From Qipengyuania profundimaris (GTDB lineage: Bacteria > Pseudomonadota > Alphaproteobacteria > Sphingomonadales > Sphingomonadaceae): 64,000 nucleotides of DNA. Numbering within the stretch: the stretch's first letter is position 1; the number at the start of each line of letters is the position of its first letter. Shown here piece after piece: positions 1-8,814 of this stretch. Under the pieces are notes generated by a model. It saw only the letters and a list, made by a program, of their open reading frames with translations. It was not told the origin of the DNA and did not search any database. The stretch is taken from the NCBI RefSeq assembly GCF_030717945.1, contig NZ_JAVAIM010000001.1, forward strand, positions 1,177,131-1,241,130, given 5' to 3'. Both the position numbers and the translations under genes were made by a program.

Positions 1-1
1 C

Positions 2-1312
2 AGCCGCAATGTCGATCCCGAACTGCTCAAGGAAAGCCTTTACAAGCTGACCGATCTGGAGACGCGCTTCGGTCTCAATCTCAACGTGCTCGACCGCACG
101 CGCACGCCGATGGTAATGGGACTGAAGGAGCTGCTGGACAACTGGATTGCCAGCCAGATCGACATTCTCCAGCGCCGCAGCCGCCATCGGCTCGACCAGA
201 TCGCCCGGCGGCTGGAGCTGGTCGAAGGCTATATCATCGCCTTCCTCAACCTCGACCGCGTGATCGAGATCATCCGCACCGAGGATGAGCCTAAGGCCGT
301 GATGATGGCTGAGTTCAAGCTCACCGACCGGCAGGCCGAAGCGATCCTCAACATGCGCCTGCGGAGTTTACGCAAGCTGGAAGAGATGCAGCTTCGCGAA
401 GAGCGCGACGAGCTGCTGAAAGAGCAGGAAGAGCTTGAAAAGCTGCTCGGCTCGCCCGCTCGCCAGCGCACGCGGCTGAAGCGCGATCTGAACGCACTGC
501 GCAAGGAATATGCCGCGGATACCGATCTCGGCCGCCGCCGCACGACCATTGCCGAGGCCGCGCCGGCGGTCGAATTCAGCATGGATGCGATGATCGAGAA
601 GGAGCCGGTGACGGTGATCCTCTCGCAGAAAGGCTGGATCCGCGCCGCCAAGGGCCATGTCGATCTGGAGCAGGACTTCAAGTTCAAGGAAGGCGACGGA
701 CCCGCCTTCGTGCTGCACGCGCAGACGACCGACAAGCTGCTGCTGGCAGGCGACGACGGGCGCTTTTTCACGCTCGGCGCAGACAAGCTGCCCGGCGCAC
801 GCGGTTTCGGCGAGCCGGTGCGCAACACGCTCGACATCGACACCAGCGCGAACATCATCGCGGTGATCGTCCACCGACCGGGACAGCGCCTGCTGCTGGC
901 GGCGACCACGGGCAAGGGCTTCGCCGCCACCACCGACGACATCCTCGCCGAAACGCGAAAAGGGCGGCAGGTCGTCAATCTGAAGGGCGATGCGAAGCTC
1001 GCCGTCGCGCGGCCGATTCCGGAAGGGCACGACCACGTCGCGGTGGTCGGCGACAACCGCAAGCTGGTGGTATTCAATCTCGAAGAACTGCCCGATCTCG
1101 CCAAGGGACAAGGCGTCAAGCTGCAGAACTACCGCGATGGGGGATTGTCCGATGCGACGACCTTCAAGCTGGAGGACGGCCTCAGCTGGAAGATGGGAGG
1201 CAAGGGCGACCGCACCCGCACCGAAACCGAGATGTGGCAATGGAAAGTCGCGCGTGGCGGTGCAGGCCGGCTGCCCCCGCAAGGTTTCCCGCGGGACAAT
1301 CGTTTCGGCTAG
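2..1312 (+). CDS. parC: DNA topoisomerase IV subunit A, C-terminal part (cut by window edge)
   Basis: The reading frame is open from base 2 with no start codon needed, so the gene begins before the window. The visible part runs through the end of the breakage-reunion domain (LTDLETRFGLNLNVLD, GLKELLDNW), the long coiled-coil tower (about residues 50-150 of the visible part, rich in E, K, R and L) and the C-terminal beta-pinwheel (QKGWIRAAKGH, NIIAVIVHRPGQ, GKGFAA). ParC with ParE relaxes supercoils and decatenates daughter chromosomes in the cytoplasm. GyrA is the alternative; the absence of a clear GyrA box and the style of the C-terminal repeats favour ParC. The catalytic tyrosine lies upstream of the window. 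Confidence 0.9.
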   Translation, partial: SRNVDPELLKESLYKLTDLETRFGLNLNVLDRTRTPMVMGLKELLDNWIASQIDILQRRSRHRLDQIARRLELVEGYIIAFLNLDRVIEIIRTEDEPKAVMMAEFKLTDRQAEAILNMRLRSLRKLEEMQLREERDELLKEQEELEKLLGSPARQRTRLKRDLNALRKEYAADTDLGRRRTTIAEAAPAVEFSMDAMIEKEPVTVILSQKGWIRAAKGHVDLEQDFKFKEGDGPAFVLHAQTTDKLLLAGDDGRFFTLGADKLPGARGFGEPVRNTLDIDTSANIIAVIVHRPGQRLLLAATTGKGFAATTDDILAETRKGRQVVNLKGDAKLAVARPIPEGHDHVAVVGDNRKLVVFNLEELPDLAKGQGVKLQNYRDGGLSDATTFKLEDGLSWKMGGKGDRTRTETEMWQWKVARGGAGRLPPQGFPRDNRFG

Positions 1313-1350
1313 CGGTTGACCTTCCGAGAATGTAAGGAGAGGACAGCGCT

Positions 1351-2133
1351 ATGCGCTTCTTTCCTTACCTCCTCGCGTTGGCTCTCCTGCCAGTGTCGGG
1401 GCATGCCGACGGTACCGAACAACTGCTACCTGAGAAGGACGAGCTGACCGCGGTCGATCCGCTCACGCATGTCGACCACTTCTTGCCACCCGAGATCGCG
1501 GGCGACATCGAAAGCGGCAGGATATGGACCGGACATCTCGCTCCGCCCGGCATATTCGACGCCCGTTTTATTGGGCCGGTCAGAGACGAAGGCGACGGAA
1601 CCTGTCGTCGCGCAACCTATTGGTTCTTGTTGGAAGAGATTCCCGGACAGGGCACGCGGATTGCAAAGCGTCGGCCCGCGAAGGACCTCGTCGCTCCTCG
1701 CGCGGCGACGAGTGGTGGCCAATGTATCGCTGAAACCGGCATGGTGCCGCGCAACGATCGCTATCCCGATCGCCAGCTCTACGGGCTCCGCACAATCGCC
1801 GAAATCGTCGAGAGTGCGAAAACCGGTGCCGTCGCCCGGGACCAGGTTGAGTGTCGGACCGATGACGGAGCCTGCAGGGATGCTTTGGCGATACTCGCTG
1901 CATTCGATCTGCAGGTTTTGATCTCACTCGATGTCAGATCGCTCGTGAAGGATTGCGGGCCTGAAGAGGGTCGTACGCGACTGTGCACGATGCGCCCGAT
2001 CGGCGATGGCGATCCCTTCATCCTCGAAGCGCGTCTTCCGGATCGCGACAGTGCTCAGACGTGGAAGCTGGAGTGGGAAGCGCGCGATGGCGAGCCTCTC
2101 GCGCTCTCGATGCTGCGTACGACTATCATCTGA
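1351..2133 (+). CDS. Secreted protein of unknown function
   Basis: 260 residues. The first 19 residues (MRFFPYLLALALLPVSGHA) form a signal peptide with a typical cleavage site, so the product is exported. The mature part is acidic and has several cysteines (CRRATYW, GQCIAETG, CRTDDGACRDA, DCGPEEGRTRLC) that could form disulfides in the periplasm. I recognise no family. It lies 38 bases after parC, preceded by a plausible ribosome site (AAGGAGAGG), and ends just before a strong bidirectional hairpin. It could be cotranscribed with parC but has no evident functional tie to it. Confidence 0.7.
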   Translation: MRFFPYLLALALLPVSGHADGTEQLLPEKDELTAVDPLTHVDHFLPPEIAGDIESGRIWTGHLAPPGIFDARFIGPVRDEGDGTCRRATYWFLLEEIPGQGTRIAKRRPAKDLVAPRAATSGGQCIAETGMVPRNDRYPDRQLYGLRTIAEIVESAKTGAVARDQVECRTDDGACRDALAILAAFDLQVLISLDVRSLVKDCGPEEGRTRLCTMRPIGDGDPFILEARLPDRDSAQTWKLEWEARDGEPLALSMLRTTII

Positions 2134-2144
2134 CCTCACGCCAC

Positions 2145-2184
2145 AAAAAAACCGGAAGCGCCCTCCCGCGCTTCCGGTTCTGTT
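2145..2184. terminator. Bidirectional intrinsic terminator
   Basis: A perfect 10-bp stem (ACCGGAAGCG at 2151-2160 with CGCTTCCGGT at 2169-2178) has an A-tract on its left and a T-rich stretch on its right. It can therefore end transcription of the plus-strand gene ending at 2133 and of the minus-strand gene ending at 2214. Seen directly in sequence. Confidence 0.85.
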
Positions 2185-2213
2185 TTCGATCCCGAAAGGG
2201 TCGGTGTCCGGCG

Positions 2214-2750
2214 TTATTCGCCGGTGGTGTCGCCCTCGGCAGGTGCAGCGGCCTGCGACATGGCGGCATCGATCTGCGCGTTCGTCAGGCGGGCCATCAA
2301 TCCGTGGTCGGTCGCATCGAAGTGCGAGCGCAGCAGCGTGACCTTGTTGGCTTCGTCACCACCGCGAGCGATCACGACATTGTCACCATCGACTTCGACG
2401 ACCGTGCCGAGCGGCGCGTGATCCGCAGCCATGGCTACGGCGCCGACGGTCAGCGCGGCATCGCGCTTGGCAGCGGCTTCAGCGAGCTGCGCGTCGACCA
2501 TGCCGTCAATCTGGGCCTTGGTGACCGTGATCGTCGGGCCGGTGTCGCCTTCGCCATACATGTTCACGGCGAGCGGAACCTTGTGCTTGCCGGTGTCGAG
2601 CACGGCCTGGCCGTTTTCGACAGCCACGATGGTGCCGACTTCGCCGCCCTGCGGGCCATAGACGGTGGCACCGGCGACGACCTGCTCGTTGGCGAGCGCA
2701 GGGGTGGCGGCAAGAGCGACGGCGGCGACGGCCAGCTTCGCGAATTTCAT
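2214..2750 (-). CDS. Exported protein with two PRC-barrel-like repeats
   Basis: 178 residues from the ATG at 2750, chosen because it gives a clean signal peptide (MKFAKLAVAAVALAATPALA) and sits behind TTGGAG; the frame stays open upstream but that part is not signal-like. The mature protein has two similar halves. The first (about residues 25-90) reads GATVYGPQGGEVGTIVAVENG and ends in TKAQIDGMVDAQ. The second (about 100-165) reads LGTVVEVDGDNVVIARGG and ends in TNAQIDAAMSQ. This fits an internal duplication of a small beta-barrel module followed by a short helix. The function is unknown; similar small periplasmic proteins are common in sphingomonads. Confidence 0.75.
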   Translation of the reverse strand: MKFAKLAVAAVALAATPALANEQVVAGATVYGPQGGEVGTIVAVENGQAVLDTGKHKVPLAVNMYGEGDTGPTITVTKAQIDGMVDAQLAEAAAKRDAALTVGAVAMAADHAPLGTVVEVDGDNVVIARGGDEANKVTLLRSHFDATDHGLMARLTNAQIDAAMSQAAAPAEGDTTGE

Positions 2751-2951
2751 ATGATCAACTCCAAGACTTGGTTTTCGAAACTTGCGGTTCCGCCACGCGC
2801 CAACGCGCATCGAAGCCGCCTAAAATGGAAAAGGGCGAGCAACCTTTCGCGGTTGCACAACCCGCCGAGCCCCTCCGGGACACGGCTGCCGTATGGCACA
2901 TTCGGCCAAAAGTGGCAAATGCAAGGTCTTTATGGTGCAGTGCAGCTTAAG

Positions 2952-4145
2952 CTAGGCTGAAGGCCCTTCACGCCGTACCAGTTCTTCGGAAAGCAGCTCT
3001 TCCACGCGGTCGCGATCGGGAAATTCCTCGCCGATCCAGCGGGTTTCCACGGCTCTCAGGATGCGAGCGACTTCCGGGCCGGCGCCGACACCCCGCGCGA
3101 CGATTTCACCACCCTTGAGCGGTAGTTGCGGTATTTCCCAATCCGCCAGCGCTGCGGTACTTGCTCCAGACAGGAGCAGGCGATCGATCGCGCAGTCCGC
3201 GCCTTCGCGATAGGCCAGTGCCCTCGGCGCATCGACATCGGCGGGTTTGCGTTCGGCTGCACAGACCAGCCGGGCGCGCTGGGCTTTCGACAGCCGGAGC
3301 CGCGCCGCTACCGCCTCCGCTATGGTCGGGATCGGCGGAATCAACGCTGCAAGCCTTCTGATGCCCTCAGGCGCGTGGCCTTGCGAGGCCTCGCTCGCGA
3401 CCAGCGCGATCAGACAGACGATCTCGTTACGACGCGCTTCCGGCAACACGACGCCGAGCACGCCCAGCTGCTCCATCAGCTGCACCGTCGCCACCGGATC
3501 GGGGAGAGACAGGATGGCGAGCAGTTCCATCGCCACCCGCTCGCGGCTGAGTCCCTTGAGCGTCGCGGCAAGCTCCTCGCAGGCGGCAACTGCTTCGTCG
3601 TCCAGCGCATCGCCGAAGCGCGCCTGGAAGCGGAAATAGCGCAGGATCCGCAAATGGTCCTCGCGAATGCGTTCGCGCGCATCGCCGATGAAGCGCACGC
3701 GCCGCGCCGATAGATCGGCAAGGCCGCCGAAATAATCGTCCAGCTCCAGCGTCTCGGGATGGGCGTAAAGCGCATTGATGGTGAAGTCCCGGCGCGCGGC
3801 GTCTTCGCGCCAGTCGTCGGCGAAGGCTACGGTCGCGCGGCGGCCATCGGTAGAAACATCGCGGCGCAACGTGGTCACCTCGACCGGTCCGCCGTCTAGG
3901 ATCGCCGTGATCGTGCCATGGTCGATGCCGGTCGGAACGGTGCGAATGCCCGCCGCGCGGCATTTGTCGATTACCGTGCCGGGGCGATGCGTTGTGGCGC
4001 AGTCGATATCGTGCGGTTCGATGCCGAGCATGGTGTCGCGCACGCAGCCGCCGACCCAGCGCATGCTGGTGGCACCCAGCGCCTCGACCAGCTGGCCGAG
4101 GTCCTCACGCTTCGTCCAATCGGCATCGGGCAGGCGGTCAGCCAT
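2952..4145 (-). CDS. cca: CCA-adding tRNA nucleotidyltransferase
   Basis: 397 residues of the class II nucleotidyltransferase/poly(A) polymerase family, which builds or repairs the CCA end of tRNAs. Visible motifs are GGCVRD (32-37), the metal-binding DID (46-48), RRDFTINAL (118-126) and the RNA-binding region ERIREDHLRILRYFRFQARFG. It overlaps the upstream Nudix gene by 8 bases and is the last gene of a three-gene minus-strand operon. The one tRNA gene in this window (52187-52261) already encodes its CCA, so here the enzyme would mainly repair ends. Confidence 0.93.
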   Translation of the reverse strand: MADRLPDADWTKREDLGQLVEALGATSMRWVGGCVRDTMLGIEPHDIDCATTHRPGTVIDKCRAAGIRTVPTGIDHGTITAILDGGPVEVTTLRRDVSTDGRRATVAFADDWREDAARRDFTINALYAHPETLELDDYFGGLADLSARRVRFIGDARERIREDHLRILRYFRFQARFGDALDDEAVAACEELAATLKGLSRERVAMELLAILSLPDPVATVQLMEQLGVLGVVLPEARRNEIVCLIALVASEASQGHAPEGIRRLAALIPPIPTIAEAVAARLRLSKAQRARLVCAAERKPADVDAPRALAYREGADCAIDRLLLSGASTAALADWEIPQLPLKGGEIVARGVGAGPEVARILRAVETRWIGEEFPDRDRVEELLSEELVRREGPSA

Positions 4146-4743
4146 GGCTGCGATCCAGCCACGCGATGCGTCGCGACAGGTTCCAGCAGATCGCCGCGGT
4201 CACGCCCCAGATGCGATAGCCCTCGTGATCCATCTCGAGATATTCGCGCATCGCGCCTTTCCAGAACACTTCGTTGCGGTCCCATTGCGATGCATCCATC
4301 AGCTTGTCGAGCGGGCATTCGAACCAGCTTTCGACCTCGCGCGGGTCGGGGCGGATGGGCAAGTCGTGCGGCACCACCGCCAGCACGGGCGTGATGTCGA
4401 AGCCGGTGCCGGTCTGGTAGCGATCGGTCGTGCCGATCAGCCGGACATGCTCGCGCGGGATGGCCAGTTCCTCCCACGCCTCGCGCAGGGCGGCTTCGAC
4501 CGCGTCCTCGCCCTCGTCCAGCTTGCCGCCGGGGAAGGCGACTTGGCCGGGATGATCCCGCATGGTGCGCGGGCGCTGGGTCAGCAGGACGGTGGGGTTC
4601 TCGCGCTCGGTCACGGCAATCAGCACGGCAGCATCGGCGGTGCGGTCCAGATCGGCGAAGCGCGCATCCGACATCAGCGGGCCGACATCTTGCGCATGCC
4701 CCTGTTCGAACAGATGCACCAGACGATCGAAGATTGCGCTCAT
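4138..4743 (-). CDS. Nudix hydrolase, CoA pyrophosphatase type
   Basis: 201 residues. The Nudix box is complete at about 73-94 (G-x5-E-x7-R-E-x2-E-E, in GKLDEGEDAVEAALREAWEE) and is preceded by RPRTMRDHPGQVAFPGG, the usual signature of the NudL/YeaB-type hydrolases that cleave CoA and acyl-CoA to phosphopantetheine products. It overlaps the DUF1285 gene by 4 bases and cca by 8, so the three are almost certainly translated as a unit. Substrate specificity is inferred from the family. Confidence 0.88.
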   Translation of the reverse strand: MSAIFDRLVHLFEQGHAQDVGPLMSDARFADLDRTADAAVLIAVTERENPTVLLTQRPRTMRDHPGQVAFPGGKLDEGEDAVEAALREAWEELAIPREHVRLIGTTDRYQTGTGFDITPVLAVVPHDLPIRPDPREVESWFECPLDKLMDASQWDRNEVFWKGAMREYLEMDHEGYRIWGVTAAICWNLSRRIAWLDRSHG

Positions 4744-5378
4744 TCAGGCAGGAGAGAGAAGGTTTCGCTTCCGCTCGTCACGGTGAAGTCGCCACCTTCG
4801 TCGAACGCGATCTGAGCCAGCTGCTCATAGGTCGAGCGGTTGAGCCGCGCCTCGCAACCGCGCCGGACGTGAACGTAGAGCGCAGGCTTTTCCGGATCGC
4901 CCGCCGCGCGGATCGGGTTGTCGGGCCCGGCGACGACCACATCGTCGGTGTTTGTGCGGAAGACGAGATCGCCGTCCTTGCACGAGACATCGGTGGCGAT
5001 GAAGCAGGCATCCTCCACCTCGATCGACAGCTTCTGGTAGGGCACGACCAGCCAGTAGCTGCCGTCATCCTCGCGGTTGAGCAGGCCGGAAAAGGCGCGG
5101 ACCATGCCTGGCCGCCGGATCGGCGAGCCATCGTGATACCATGTCCCGTCCGCCGCGATCCGCATGTGGCTATCGTCGACATTGTCGGGCGACCATTGCT
5201 CGACTGGCGGCAGCTTGCGATCGGCCACCGCCTGCGCGATTTCGGCGAGCGACATTCCGGCGAGTTCGGGGGGCGGGGTATAGGGCATTGAAGGTGTGGT
5301 GGCAGAACGTGGAGCGGGACTCAATGGAGGTTTTGGTCGCATGCGGTCAGGACGTCCGTCCTGATCTGGCTGTGCCAT
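4740..5378 (-). CDS. DUF1285 family protein
   Basis: 212 residues, a cytoplasmic protein without signal peptide or membrane segment. The core (about 35-205) matches the DUF1285 pattern seen beside Nudix and cca genes in alphaproteobacteria (LPPVEQWSPD, IAADGTWYHDGSPIRRPGMV, FSGLLNREDDGSYWLVVP). The biochemical role is unknown. The start at 5378 follows GGGGGAG at a good distance; a second ATG at 5291 would remove a proline-rich 29-residue leader and cannot be excluded. First gene of the DUF1285-Nudix-cca operon. Confidence 0.8.
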   Translation of the reverse strand: MAQPDQDGRPDRMRPKPPLSPAPRSATTPSMPYTPPPELAGMSLAEIAQAVADRKLPPVEQWSPDNVDDSHMRIAADGTWYHDGSPIRRPGMVRAFSGLLNREDDGSYWLVVPYQKLSIEVEDACFIATDVSCKDGDLVFRTNTDDVVVAGPDNPIRAAGDPEKPALYVHVRRGCEARLNRSTYEQLAQIAFDEGGDFTVTSGSETFSLLPE

Positions 5379-5453
5379 CTCGCTCCCCCACCCGGCGTGG
5401 GCCGGTGCCGCCGCAAGGGTCGGACGGATGTCCGGCCCGTAACCAGGATAAAA

Positions 5454-5975
5454 CTACCCAGCCCACGGCCCCAGCATCCCCTCGGGCGGGAGGATCGCTG
5501 GATTGCCCGTTCGTGCCAGCAAGCGGTGCTTCTCGAACGGGCCGGGGCAGTGCCAGCCGCCGGTGTGATCCGCCACGAAGCCCCAGCGGTCGTAATAGTC
5601 GGGATCGCCGATCATCACCTGCGGCAGCGGTGCCGCGCCGTCGTCGAAGCCCGCATCGATCGCCCCGAGGCTCGCCGCCATCAGGGCCTTGCCGAAACCT
5701 TCGCCTTGCCGGCCGGGCATGACCGCGACAGGCCCCACCATGATCATCGGATGCGGGCGGCCCTGCGGGTCGGTGAGGGCTACCGGCCACAGCTGGATCG
5801 TACCGGCGAGGTAGTCCTCGTCGTCCAGCGCGGCGAAGCTCAGACCGTCGAGCCATTCGACACCTTCGCGGATGCGATAGGCAGTACGCGCGTGGCGGCC
5901 CTCGCCGAACGCGGCGTCGAGCAGGTCTTCGACCAGTGCCGGGTCGATCGCGGACAGGGGGACGAGTGTCGCCAT
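5454..5975 (-). CDS. GNAT-family N-acetyltransferase
   Basis: 173 residues with the acetyl-CoA-binding signature RQGEGFGKAL at about 89-98, preceded by the beta-strand VGPVAVMP. The N-terminal part (AFGEGRHARTAYRIRE) and the C-terminal DPDYYDRWGF resemble the YhbS-type branch of GNAT proteins. Cytoplasmic; the acceptor substrate cannot be told from sequence. It is a single gene running in the same direction as the DUF1285 operon ahead of it, with 75 bases between. Confidence 0.85.
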   Translation of the reverse strand: MATLVPLSAIDPALVEDLLDAAFGEGRHARTAYRIREGVEWLDGLSFAALDDEDYLAGTIQLWPVALTDPQGRPHPMIMVGPVAVMPGRQGEGFGKALMAASLGAIDAGFDDGAAPLPQVMIGDPDYYDRWGFVADHTGGWHCPGPFEKHRLLARTGNPAILPPEGMLGPWAG

Positions 5976-6054
5976 GGGGCGGGGCGCTTAATCGCGCCTC
6001 GCTGCCAAGTCGATCAACTTTGGCTTAGGCCCGCAGAAGCCAGGCCGCGCACCA

Positions 6055-7242
6055 TCAGGACGGGCGCAGCTCCAGCAACCGGCCACCTTCGCCATCCTCC
6101 AGCACCCAAAGCGCGCCATCGGGGCCATAGACGACCTGTCGGATGCGATTGCCCATGTCGTAGCGGGCGACTTCGCGGGCCTGCTCGCCATCGAAGGCGA
6201 TCCGGATCAACGCCTGCGTCTTCAGGCCGGCCACGATCAGATCGCCGTCCATGCCTTCGAACAGGTCGCCGTCATAGAACACCATGTTCCCCGGCGCGAT
6301 CACGGGCGACCAGCTGATGACCGGCTTGGTAAAGCCGTCGTCCGCCGTGTGGTCCGGGATGTTGGAGCCATCGTAATTGTCGCCGTTGGAGCGCACCGGC
6401 CACCCGTAATTCGCCCCGCGCTGGACGAGGTTGAGCTCGTCGCCCCCCGCCGGGCCATGCTCGATTTCCCACAACCGACCGGCGCTATCGAAATCCATGC
6501 TCAGAATGTTGCGATTGCCGTAAGTCCAGATCTGGTCGGTCGGGCTGCCTTGGTCGGCGAAGGGATTGCCAGATGCCGCGCTGCCATCGAGATTGAGGCG
6601 CACGATGGTCCCGAGCGTGTTCTCGGTATTTTGCGCAGGGTCCTGCTTCTGCCGTTCGCCGCTCGAGACGAACATATATTGCTCGTCCGGGCTGAAGACG
6701 ATGCGGTGCGAATAATGGCCACGGCCTGTTACCTTCGGCGTTTGACGCCAGATGACATTGAGATTGCTGACCGAGCAGGCAGTCGCACTGGCGCAGTTCA
6801 ATTGGCCGCGCCCGACCACGGCGCCGCGCGTGTCGCCTTCGCCGGCTTCCGCCCAGCTGAGATAGATGGTGCGCGTGCCGACGGAACTGGTGCTTTCGGA
6901 GGGCAGGAACGCCACGTCGCCCAAGCCGCCCTGGCCGCCGTAATCCACTTGCGGCAGACCGCTGACCGTGATCACGCGGTCGTTATCGGTGTTGTAGATC
7001 TTCGCAGTGCCGGGCTTTTCGGTAATGAACAGCATCGACGTGCCGGGGATGAAGGCAGACGCCCAGGGTTCGTCGAATTCGCCATGCGCCGTAATCGCGA
7101 AATCTCCATCGAATTCACCGTCCATGGTCGGCGAGGGGGTCGACGCCGTTTCGCCGCCATCGGTGGAATAGGCGTTGCCGCAGCTTGCGAGCAGGGCGAG
7201 GGGCGATAGGGTGGCGAAAAGGATCGAAGGCTGCTTCATCAT
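6055..7242 (-). CDS. PQQ-dependent sugar dehydrogenase-like lipoprotein
   Basis: 395 residues from tandem ATG codons at 7242 and 7239, behind GGGAG. The lipobox LLASC ends at Cys21, so the protein is probably anchored to a membrane on the periplasmic side. The rest is the six-bladed propeller of soluble aldose sugar dehydrogenases (YliI/Asd type): GYGGQGGLGDVAF-like strand, GRGHYSHRIVFSPDEQYMFVSSGERQ, YGNRNILSMDFDSAGRLWEIEHGPAGGDELN and NYGWPV. It would oxidise sugars using PQQ; no PQQ synthesis genes are visible here. The start lies only 19 bases from the divergent rnhB start. Confidence 0.85.
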   Translation of the reverse strand: MMKQPSILFATLSPLALLASCGNAYSTDGGETASTPSPTMDGEFDGDFAITAHGEFDEPWASAFIPGTSMLFITEKPGTAKIYNTDNDRVITVSGLPQVDYGGQGGLGDVAFLPSESTSSVGTRTIYLSWAEAGEGDTRGAVVGRGQLNCASATACSVSNLNVIWRQTPKVTGRGHYSHRIVFSPDEQYMFVSSGERQKQDPAQNTENTLGTIVRLNLDGSAASGNPFADQGSPTDQIWTYGNRNILSMDFDSAGRLWEIEHGPAGGDELNLVQRGANYGWPVRSNGDNYDGSNIPDHTADDGFTKPVISWSPVIAPGNMVFYDGDLFEGMDGDLIVAGLKTQALIRIAFDGEQAREVARYDMGNRIRQVVYGPDGALWVLEDGEGGRLLELRPS

Positions 7243-7261
7243 CGGTAAGGCTCCCGTGTCT

Positions 7262-7891
7262 ATGTTTTGTGCAACACCTGAAGGCGGACTTGGTGCCGCG
7301 CCGCTGATCGTCGGCGTGGACGAGGCCGGACGCGGCCCGCTCGCCGGGCCGGTGGTGGCGGCTGCCTGCGTGCTGTGCTGCGAACCGCCGCAGGGGCTGG
7401 ACGATTCCAAGAAGCTCTCGGCAAAACGCCGCGCGGAGCTGGAGCCGGATATCCGCAAACGCTGCGCGTGGGGGGTCGCGGTCATCCAACCTGACGAGAT
7501 CGACCGGCTCAATATCTTCCAAGCCACCATGCTGGCGATGACGCTCGCGACGGTGCGGCTGGTCGAGGCGCTGCAGCTGGAGCCTGCCGAAGTGCTGATC
7601 GACGGCAACATGACCCCGCACGGGCGGCGCGAGGAATGGCGCTGGCCGCAGGCGCGCGCGATCGTGGGCGGCGACGGCAAGAAAGCCTGCATCTCCGCTG
7701 CCTCTATCATCGCCAAGGAGCATCGCGACCGGATCATGCGCGATGCGGCTACGGCGCACCCGCATTACGGGTGGGAGCGCAACATGGGCTACGGAACGGC
7801 CGAGCATCTCGAAGCATTGCGAACATACGGGCCGACGCCGCTGCACCGCCGCAGCTTCGCGCCGGTATCGCAGATGGAGATGTTCGCGTGA
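7262..7891 (+). CDS. rnhB: Ribonuclease HII
   Basis: 209 residues. It cleaves RNA in RNA-DNA hybrids and removes single ribonucleotides from DNA. The catalytic block VGVDEAGRGPLAGPVVAAA contains D20 and E21; further acidic residues are D114 in LIDGN and D156 in AKEHRDR. The ATG at 7262 is preferred because family proteins begin shortly before VGVDEAGRG; earlier in-frame starts (7175, 7256) would extend into the divergent gene. It overlaps the next gene in GTGA. Confidence 0.93.
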   Translation: MFCATPEGGLGAAPLIVGVDEAGRGPLAGPVVAAACVLCCEPPQGLDDSKKLSAKRRAELEPDIRKRCAWGVAVIQPDEIDRLNIFQATMLAMTLATVRLVEALQLEPAEVLIDGNMTPHGRREEWRWPQARAIVGGDGKKACISAASIIAKEHRDRIMRDAATAHPHYGWERNMGYGTAEHLEALRTYGPTPLHRRSFAPVSQMEMFA

Positions 7892-8802
7892 GTTTTGCCT
7901 ATTCCGACGTACCCGACCAGAGCGGGACAACCGCCATCGTCACCGGCGCCAATACCGGCATCGGGCTGGAGATCGCCCGCGGCCTTGCGCGCAAGGGTGC
8001 CCGCGTCATTCTCGCCTGCCGCGATGCCGAAAAGGCGACCGCCGCTATCAAGGAGATTTCCAGCGGGCCGGAGCAGGCGGATCTCGATTTCCTCCCGCTC
8101 GACCTTTCCAACATGGCCTCGATCCGCGAGGCGGCCAATCTGGCGAAGAAAGAGCCGAAGATCGACCTGCTGATTAACAACGCCGGCATCATGATCCCGC
8201 CGCTCGGCCATTCGATCGGCGGGGCGGAGCAGCAGTTCGCCGTCAACCATCTCGGCCATTTCGCTCTCACCGGTCTGCTGCTCGACAAGCTGGCCGACAA
8301 TGGCGGTGCGCGCGTGGTCAGTCAGGCGTCGATCGCGCATAAGGGAGCGAAGATCGACTTCGACAATCTCGACGCGTCGCAAGGCTATTCGCGCACGAAG
8401 TTCTACGGGCAGAGCAAGCTCGCGAACCTGCTGTTCGCCTTCGAGCTCGACCGCCGCTTGCGCGCCGCGAATTCTCCTGTCACCTCCATCGCCTGCCATC
8501 CCGGCGTCGCGCAGACCGAGATCACCCGCCACCTCGGCGTTTTCGGCAAGGTCTTCGGGCCAACCGTTGGCTTCTTCCTCAACACGGCCGAAAACGGGGC
8601 CGTACCCGCATTGCAGGCCGCGACCGATCCGGAGGCCGAGGGCGGGGACTATTTCGGCTCGTGGGGCCTGCGCGAAATGAGCGGGGCCACGTCCGGAAAG
8701 GCCTATGCCACGAAGACCGCCCGCGACCCTCTGCTCGCAGCGCGGCTGTGGGCGAAATCGGTCGAGCTGACCGGCGTCGATCCGGGGCTTGCACCCGCGT
8801 AG
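7888..8802 (+). CDS. Short-chain dehydrogenase/reductase, retinol-dehydrogenase-like
   Basis: 304 residues beginning at a GTG that shares bases with the rnhB stop (GTGA), which implies translational coupling. It is a classical SDR: TGANTGIG (19-26) binds NAD(P), NNAG is at 97-100, the catalytic Ser is near 148 (SQASIAH) and Y173-x3-K177 is in YGQSK. The sequence style (GIGLEIARGLARKGARVILACRD) fits the branch annotated as retinol dehydrogenase or WW-domain oxidoreductase-like. The substrate is unknown. Confidence 0.88.
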   Translation: MSFAYSDVPDQSGTTAIVTGANTGIGLEIARGLARKGARVILACRDAEKATAAIKEISSGPEQADLDFLPLDLSNMASIREAANLAKKEPKIDLLINNAGIMIPPLGHSIGGAEQQFAVNHLGHFALTGLLLDKLADNGGARVVSQASIAHKGAKIDFDNLDASQGYSRTKFYGQSKLANLLFAFELDRRLRAANSPVTSIACHPGVAQTEITRHLGVFGKVFGPTVGFFLNTAENGAVPALQAATDPEAEGGDYFGSWGLREMSGATSGKAYATKTARDPLLAARLWAKSVELTGVDPGLAPA

Positions 8803-8814
8803 TTCCGTAGTCAG

